Shown in pieces: positions 7,795-11,551 of a stretch of 11,551 nucleotides of DNA. The stretch is from Rhizomucor pusillus. Its lineage: Eukaryota; Mucoromycota; Mucoromycetes; Mucorales; Lichtheimiaceae. The DNA lies in contig FWWN02000200.1 of the NCBI GenBank assembly GCA_900175165.2, forward strand, positions 1 through 11,551, read 5' to 3'. Position 1 is the first letter of the stretch; every line of letters begins with the position of its first letter. A program made the translations under genes and the position numbers. The notes beneath the pieces were generated by a model. It searched no databases and had not been told where the DNA came from. It saw only the letters and a program-made list of their open reading frames with translations.

Positions 7795-8347
7795 TGTTGC
7801 AGTCGTGGTCGCTTTTCTAGCTCAGCAAGATCAACTAGTGATACAATTGCTAAGAAGAAATATATGAAGAAGAGAAACTGATTCTACTGTTTATTCGAGT
7901 GAAATGGTGGCTATTTATACTGTACAAGATACTGCTACGGTAATGCTAGGAGGCCATCCATCTCCTCATATACATCGATAGACAATCGGGCTACCGTCTC
8001 TGTTGCCGATCAACCCACGTTCTTTAAAACTATTCCATCCTGCGAAACAGGATACCGCCCTCGAGAGATATACGGACGGCCAGGATATCTACCGCGTCCC
8101 TATCTCTGGTTGTCATCCAGGATTTGTCTCATTATTAAGGAGGCAATTATCTCCCAAGACGTCGGATAGGCATATAGATCACCGACAGACCAAAAGATGT
8201 CCGAAATTATAACGACCTTGTCCGTCCTCACCCAATTATCGAGAATGCTGCTGTTGTGAAGGTTCTGGAAAGTGTTCGTGGATACCAGTGCTTGCTAAGA
8301 GTCACCAGATATTGCTAGCTGCTGCGGTTATAGGCTTCGCTATAACA
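7795..8347 (-). repeat. 3' LTR of a Ty3/gypsy-type retrotransposon
   Basis: On minus, the sequence directly after a polypurine tract begins TGTTATAGCG (from 8347), the classic TG start of an LTR. It contains a TATA box GTATAAATAG (7920-7911) well downstream of the start, as expected for a U3/R boundary. The distal end is not certain. TG...CA ends are met either at 7795 (ends GACTGCAACA on minus, 553 bp) or at 7839 (ends TTGTATCA, 509 bp). The first mirrors the TGTTA start better. A 7-bp hairpin (8327-8333 with 8340-8346) sits at the start. There is no second LTR in the window for comparison, so this rests on structure alone. Confidence 0.72.
7911..7920 (-). promoter_or_regulatory. TATA box within the LTR
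   Basis: GTATAAATAG on minus, placed about 430 nt into the LTR. Transcription from it would begin near 7885 and define R. Confidence 0.5.
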
Positions 8348-8597
8348 CTCTCCTCCCCTTAACTAAGTCGTAGGGGTTTGTAAGTCCGTGCGTCGGCCTG
8401 TCGTTCGGCGGCATTGGTATTTTCGGATATTGCGACGTGGCATCTCTTGATCGTCTGTAAGGACGTCGCCTTGCATCAATGGTACGCGGTATCATTTGCG
8501 CATCCATTTTAGGTACTGCTGATGCGCGTTTGCATGATTTCTGATCTGCCCTGGTGTTTAGACTTTGCCTTCTTGATTTCTCGTCCGAGTACTTCAT
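8340..8597 (-). CDS. Basic ORF between pol and LTR of the retroelement
   Basis: An 85-residue frame with a true ATG (8595-8597) that overlaps the TGA of the preceding frame as ATGA. It ends at a TAG (8340-8342) formed by the first bases of the LTR, so its last codons are the polypurine tract. It is strongly basic (RRRPYRRSRD) with a proline-rich C-terminal third (YPKIPMPPNDRPTHG). There is no membrane helix, so no sign of an envelope glycoprotein. It may be a separate overlapping ORF, or the frameshifted continuation of the coding region before it. The element is clearly damaged, so current expression is unlikely. Confidence 0.45.
   Translation of the reverse strand: MKYSDEKSRRQSLNTRADQKSCKRASAVPKMDAQMIPRTIDARRRPYRRSRDATSQYPKIPMPPNDRPTHGLTNPYDLVKGRRVL
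8348..8360 (-). promoter_or_regulatory. Polypurine tract of the retrotransposon
   Basis: AAGGGGAGGAGAG on minus, abutting the LTR start at 8347. In LTR elements this purine run primes plus-strand DNA synthesis. Here it also encodes the final residues of the adjacent reading frame. Confidence 0.75.
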
Positions 8598-9286
8598 GTA
8601 TAGTCTTGCTCTTTGCGTCTTCGCTCCAGAAGTTTTTGAGTAGTCTTGCTTTTCGATGTCTTGATAGTTCGTTGCAGTATCGGTCTTGTCTGTTTGAGTA
8701 TTTCTTGCAGTTCGGTTTTGTCTTCGGCCTTGAGATGCATTTCGTGATCCAGAATTCTTGAGTTGTTGAGGATATACAAAGGCTTTCAGTTCGCTGGTGT
8801 CTTGTTCGATATCATCAACATGTCTGCTTCGTCTTCCTTCGCTGCGTCTCCTGTCTTGTCTGAAGCCTCTGATTGCGAGGCTAAGTCGCTCGGCTGGTCT
8901 GGCGTTCGGTAGCCCACCTTTGCTTCGTGGCCTGAGGCGTCTGGTTCGGCTGGCTCTGCTTGTGGTTCGTCGCCCTTTTTGTCTGGTGGCTCTCCATCGT
9001 TGGTGTCCCCATCTGTCGGCTCGTTCTTCGTTTGTGATCCCGAGGTGTTTGGTTGGCAGCCTCTTTGGCAGCCAATGTACTTCCCTTGGACCAGTTCTTG
9101 GGAAAGTACCTCACCGGTGCCGTCCTGGACGTCGTCGCCGGTCGTTGTCTCGGTCAATATCGCGCTGCCTGGCGGTCCCTCCCCTGAGGTGGTATTGCGT
9201 CCTGCGGTCCCTGGTTCTTGGGACCTTGGTATTTTTTCGGTCAAGGCAACCGATCTTTGACTTCTGCGTCGCGGGCTTCGCCCGTG
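8594..9286 (-). pseudogene. Post-chromodomain coding region of the chromovirus (in frame with pol, two stops)
   Basis: The reading frame that ends the chromodomain at TAA 9287-9289 stays open for another 166 codons to a TGA at 8786-8788. Beyond that it is open for 63 more codons to TGA 8594-8596. The first part is hydrophilic and low-complexity, rich in D, E, G, P, T and S (for example ATTTGDD-like and EPQAEPAEPDASGHE segments), so probably disordered. The part after the internal stop is charged and helical in character (KTELQEILKQTRPILQ, then KLLERRRKEQD), like a short coiled coil. No protease, RT, RNase H or envelope motif is seen. Ty3/gypsy elements usually end pol close after the chromodomain, so this extension is unusual. 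Whether it was a pol tail or a separate protein cannot be told from one copy. Confidence 0.5.
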
Positions 9287-9565
9287 TTAACCTTTTTCAA
9301 TAAAGTCATTCAATATGTCTTGACTGATCTTTAAGATGCTTGCTGGTTCCCAAGTTGCTTCCTGTAGAGGGTAGCCTTCCCATTGACAAGGTATTCCGTT
9401 CGTCGTCGTCGTCTGCGTGAGTCCAAAATTTGTTCGACCTCGTATTCCCCTTCCCCTTGAACTAGGACTGGGGGCGGTCGAGATGGTCGTCGATGATCGT
9501 TTAGTTCGTTGTACGGTTTGAGTGTGCGAACGTGGAAAACGTTGTGAGCCTTGATTTCTGGCGGT
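9287..9565 (-). pseudogene. Chromovirus integrase C-terminus plus chromodomain, frameshifted
   Basis: On minus from about 9565, PPEIKAHNVFHVRTLKPYN is the conserved end of Ty3/gypsy integrase, followed by a proline-rich linker (RPSRPPPV). A chromodomain then begins EYEVEQILDSR and RTEYLV. One base is missing between 9382 and 9387. After it, in the next frame, the rest of the chromodomain is clear: WEGYP, EATWEP, and a C-terminal helix up to FIEKG and TAA 9287-9289. In this family the chromodomain guides insertion to marked chromatin. The aromatic residues of the cage (Y of EYEV, W of WEGY) are present. Upstream, integrase similarity stops abruptly at about 9566, where an inverted duplication begins. 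RT, RNase H and the integrase catalytic core are absent from the window, so the element is dead. Confidence 0.82.
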
Positions 9566-9862
9566 GGAGATGATCCAAGCTTAGTTGTAGTTGGACCTAG
9601 CGCTCCAAATGGGGAAGGATTCTTTGGGTAGAGGCATGGAGGTGAATCCTAGCGAATTGGTACCGATGTATACCCAAAGCATATGGGTTTCTTTTTAAAA
9701 ATCAACGGGGCCATCTTTTTGGATGAACTCACACATTTTGGATGGAGGCTCTCAGTAATCCATGCTCGACCATCCCAATGCCTCCACCCAAAGATTCCTT
9801 CCCCATTTGGAGCGCCAGCTCCAACTCCAACTAAACTTGCATCACCTCCCAGCCAGAAAATC
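9554..9862. repeat. Diverged inverted duplication, about 82-bp arms
   Basis: Arm A (9554-9635) and arm B (9780-9862) are imperfect reverse complements, with a 19-bp perfect core (9601-9619 with 9796-9814) and scattered mismatches and small indels outside it. The spacer is about 144 bp. Read along matched strands, both arms encode similar glycine-rich text (SLVGVGAGAPNGEGIFG on minus in B; SLVVVGPSAPNGEGFFG on plus in A), so they are two copies of one old sequence family. The left arm overlaps the integrase breakpoint. Confidence 0.85.
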
Positions 9863-9906
9863 TTCACAAAGATCCAGGGAATCTTGAATAGCTTCATCCT
9901 CCTCAC
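9649..9906 (-). pseudogene. Possible fragment of an unknown repeat-family protein
   Basis: An 85-codon minus frame containing FWLGGDASL, GAPNGEGIFGWRHWDGR and LHPKCVSSSKKMAPLIF. It is favoured over the opposite-strand frame because its glycine-rich section is conserved in translation with the other arm of the inverted duplication. I do not recognise the family. It has no clear start, and TAA/TGA-type stops lie close on both sides, so it is at best a fragment carried in with the insertion that split the retroelement. Confidence 0.3.
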
Positions 9907-10195
9907 TATCCTCGTAATCGCTGAGACAAGCAGGAAAAGGCACTGGCTCGATGGTCGCAGTGATGGTTTCCTTTCTCGATCACGACGAGTTTGTGTGTAT
10001 CAAAGAAAAGGTTAAGTTTAAAATTGATAAAGTTACTGTCAACTGTCGGTGAGATCAAGCCGAGAGGTTAGAAAGAGTTGCAAAGTTGTGGTCTGTCCTA
10101 GAATAAGAAAAAGCTCGGCAAAGAAAAGAATTTGTGTGTGATCTGTCTTCGATGTTCAACTCTTGGCCTTTTATATCATTGTGGTTGTGACAAAC
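9907..10195. other. Stretch without a supported gene
   Basis: Part of the foreign segment lying between the gag and integrase pieces of the retroelement. Frames are short and I see no motif. Confidence 0.3.
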
Positions 10196-10283
10196 GTAAA
10201 ACATATGGGAAATGTCCGTAAAACATCTGTAGTGCATGTGTAAAACAGGTGTATAACAATAGTATAGCATCTGTAAAACAATC
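10196..10283. repeat. Degenerate 11-bp tandem repeat, eight units
   Basis: Eight consecutive 11-base units start at 10196, 10207, 10218, 10229, 10240, 10251, 10262 and 10273, with consensus GTAAAACATCT. Units 1, 3, 5 and 8 keep GTAAAACA exactly; the others diverge mainly in the middle. Seven of the eight units start GT; the second starts GG. The array has no spacers of unique sequence, so it is a minisatellite and not a CRISPR. Confidence 0.85.
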
Positions 10284-10404
10284 ATAAAAGCTATGACGAA
10301 GGAAAGAGAACTTCAAGGTTTGACAGTACACATGGGATAAGAGATACTATTCCTTTAACAAGATAAAACTGCTGCTGTGTATGTAGATATGGCTTGATAC
10401 TAAC

Positions 10405-11041
10405 AACTGGAACAGACTAATGGCATCTAGATCCATAGAAGACGGATCCTGATTGCTCTGATAAACTGCCTGGGCGGCTGCGTTGGTCTGGTTGGTGCGG
10501 ATAGTACGATGACGAGACCCTTGAAGGCGTTGGATGGCGGCTTCGTATGATTCAGTGGTGAGGAAAGCTTGTGTCAACGTACCAGGGTGTTCGCGGGAGA
10601 CGGTCAGTCCTGCTTCATATTCGAACCAGTAATGAAAAAGTGGATGGCATCTTCCTCGAACATGTCGGGCAAATCCGGCATGATATCGCGGAAAGCAACG
10701 ATATAACCGCGGATGCTGCCTTCTTGAGTGAGATTTGGCAATGCAGTGCGTGCCAGCTGGGCGGCATCTCCGGGCTTGAACTCGTTGTGGAACACTATCT
10801 TGAACTCGACCCATGTAGTAGGAAGCACAGTCCTCTCCCCGTTTTCGTTCCGAATGGAAGAAAAATGTTGCCAACAAGAGGCAGCTGAGTCACGAAGAAA
10901 AGTGGAGGCGAACGTTATGCTCGTGATATCCTCGTATGTTCGAAATCTGCAATACGTCCCGACTGTGTGCAGCCACGTTTCGAGTGTGCTAGACACCCGT
11001 TCACCACGGTAGACCTCAGGGACTGCGGTATGAATGCTTGT
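10405..11041 (-). pseudogene. Retrotransposon gag fragment (Ty3/gypsy type), frameshifted and truncated
   Basis: The frame opens after TAG 11042-11044. It shows the retrotransposon gag pattern in order: YRGERVSSTLETWLHTVGTY, then FASTFLRDSAASCWQHF, TTWVEFKIVFHNEFKP and GSIRGYIVAFRDIMPDLPD, reaching DAIHFFITG. One base is missing at about 10625-10627, and the sequence continues in the next frame as EYEAGLTVSREHPGTLTQAF to SSMDLDAI (10436-10419). In related gags a zinc knuckle (CCHC) follows an MDLDAI-type motif, but here similarity ends at about 10405-10418. Gag would form the cytoplasmic particle. Its strand matches the integrase, chromodomain and LTR to its left, so it is probably from the same, now split, element. 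Start and 5' LTR are not seen. Confidence 0.78.
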
Positions 11042-11045
11042 CTAT

Positions 11046-11326
11046 GTGCACGTTGGTTGAAGCTTTGCACTGGATTTTGCACGTGGATTTGCGTTGAGCG
11101 AAATAAAAATTCACGCTGACGGCAAAATAATTTTGCGCTGTGCTAAGAGATAATTTTTACGTTACTCTAAAAATGAATTTGGCGTTGATTGGTCATAATA
11201 TTGGCGCCAAGAATATGTCCTGGGGAATACAAATACATTTTATAAATCATTGTACTAATTTATTCCTTTCTTTCTTTTATTCAATACAGAATTTAGTAAT
11301 CACGATGAAATGACTTTGACGTGTGT
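11046..11326. other. AT-rich upstream region with palindromes and CCAAT-like boxes
   Basis: It contains a 15-bp palindrome GCAAAAT-A-ATTTTGC (11122-11136), a 10-bp palindrome TTGGCGCCAA (11201-11210, similar to E2F/MBF-type sites) and ATTGG (reverse CCAAT) at about 11188 and 11200. A pyrimidine tract ending CAATACAG at about 11289 resembles a splice acceptor. Together these would fit a promoter and 5' leader for the right-edge frame, but each element is weak alone. Confidence 0.3.
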
Positions 11327-11551
11327 ATGACTGACAGCGAATTTATATCGGATGACGATGTCAATTCTTTGTCTGATGTTTGTATGGAGGATTGTGTTAA
11401 TTTGAGTAAGGAATGGCAAGAAAAAATAAAGCAAATAGGAGTGAGTCTCTATTATGTGTACGTAGCTTTATGGACGTTGATCCGCCTGAAGAAGAAATAG
11501 ATACATTCGGAGAAGCTCTTCTTTTCGCAGAATCAATGTCACTGAAAAAAA
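11327..11551 (+). CDS. Possible start of an unrecognised gene running out of the window
   Basis: An ATG at 11327 opens a 57-codon acidic frame (MTDSEFISDDDVNSLSD) closed by TAG at 11498-11500. An overlapping frame with its own ATG at 11470 (MDVDPPEEEIDTFGEALL) is open to the window edge. Both look like genuine coding sequence of similar acidic character. They may be parts of one protein joined by an intron or interrupted by an indel near 11441-11466, where GTGAGT and a CGTAG acceptor-like site occur. However, that intron would be only 25 nt and would not restore the frame. The family is unknown and the 3' end lies outside. Confidence 0.4.

Noticed and set aside
8797..9303. 168-codon plus-strand frame opposite the retroelement
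   Set aside because: It is antisense to a region in frame with the chromodomain; its Leu/Arg/Ser-rich composition is what an Asp/Glu/Gly-rich minus frame produces on the other strand.
10196..10283. CRISPR-like repeat array
   Set aside because: Units are 11 bp, directly adjacent without unique spacers, and the genome looks eukaryotic.
10055..10285. 76-codon minus frame with repeated aromatic/His residues
   Set aside because: Much of it is a translation of the 11-bp tandem repeat, so it is not evidence for a protein.
10037..10403. Sequence bounded by TGTCAACTG and CTAACA that could be a solo LTR next to gag
   Set aside because: The flanking 5 bp do not match, there is no polypurine tract or primer site, and it is unrelated to the LTR at 7795-8347.
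11441..11465. Intron joining the two acidic right-edge frames
   Set aside because: GTGAGT...CGTAG would be only 25 nt and would not bring the two frames into phase.

Overview
The window looks like a repeat-rich, gene-poor stretch of a fungal nuclear genome. Short GT-AG introns of 67 and 74 nt, a eukaryotic tRNA-Val, and DDE transposases plus a Ty3/gypsy-type retroelement all point that way. The Tc1-type transposase and the gag resemble, from memory, families common in Mucoromycota; that taxon is an inference I could not test. There is one ambiguous base (n at 4822). Most open frames in the window are shadows.

Layout. Positions 24-468 (minus) hold the frameshifted end of an unrecognised protein gene. 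An AT-rich island (about 1008-2491) carries an intact Merlin/IS1016-like (ISXO2-type, DD36E) transposase, a second small AT-rich coding remnant and a short tandem duplication. Next to it, on minus, is a three-exon gene (3315 to 2467, 235 aa) with a SUMO-interaction-like motif; its 3' end lies on the island boundary and may be truncated by it. Positions 3316-4498 hold nothing I can assign. A Tc1/IS630-like DD34E transposase (4706-5734) follows. Its upstream frame has two stops, and its tail runs into a perfect 94-bp inverted repeat (5693-5786 / 5859-5952).

Positions 5953-7498 are non-coding as far as I can see, apart from an 11-bp-periodic palindromic patch near 7009-7075. A clean tRNA-Val(AAC) sits at 7499-7572. 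From about 7795 to 11041, all on minus, are pieces of a broken Ty3/gypsy chromovirus. In its own 5'-3' order these are a gag fragment (11041-10405), an unrelated stretch (10404-9566) with an 11-bp minisatellite and a large inverted duplication, the integrase C-terminus and chromodomain with one frameshift (about 9565-9287), a long unexpected post-chromodomain coding region (9286-8340), a polypurine tract and the 3' LTR. The right edge (about 11327-11551) looks like the start of another gene running out of the window.

The genes do not form a pathway. The window records nested and decaying mobile elements around a tRNA and a few host genes. The most notable points are the extra coding region between chromodomain and LTR, the perfect 94-bp palindrome in the transposase tail, the AT-rich Merlin island with possible cargo, and the two independent 11-bp-period arrays.
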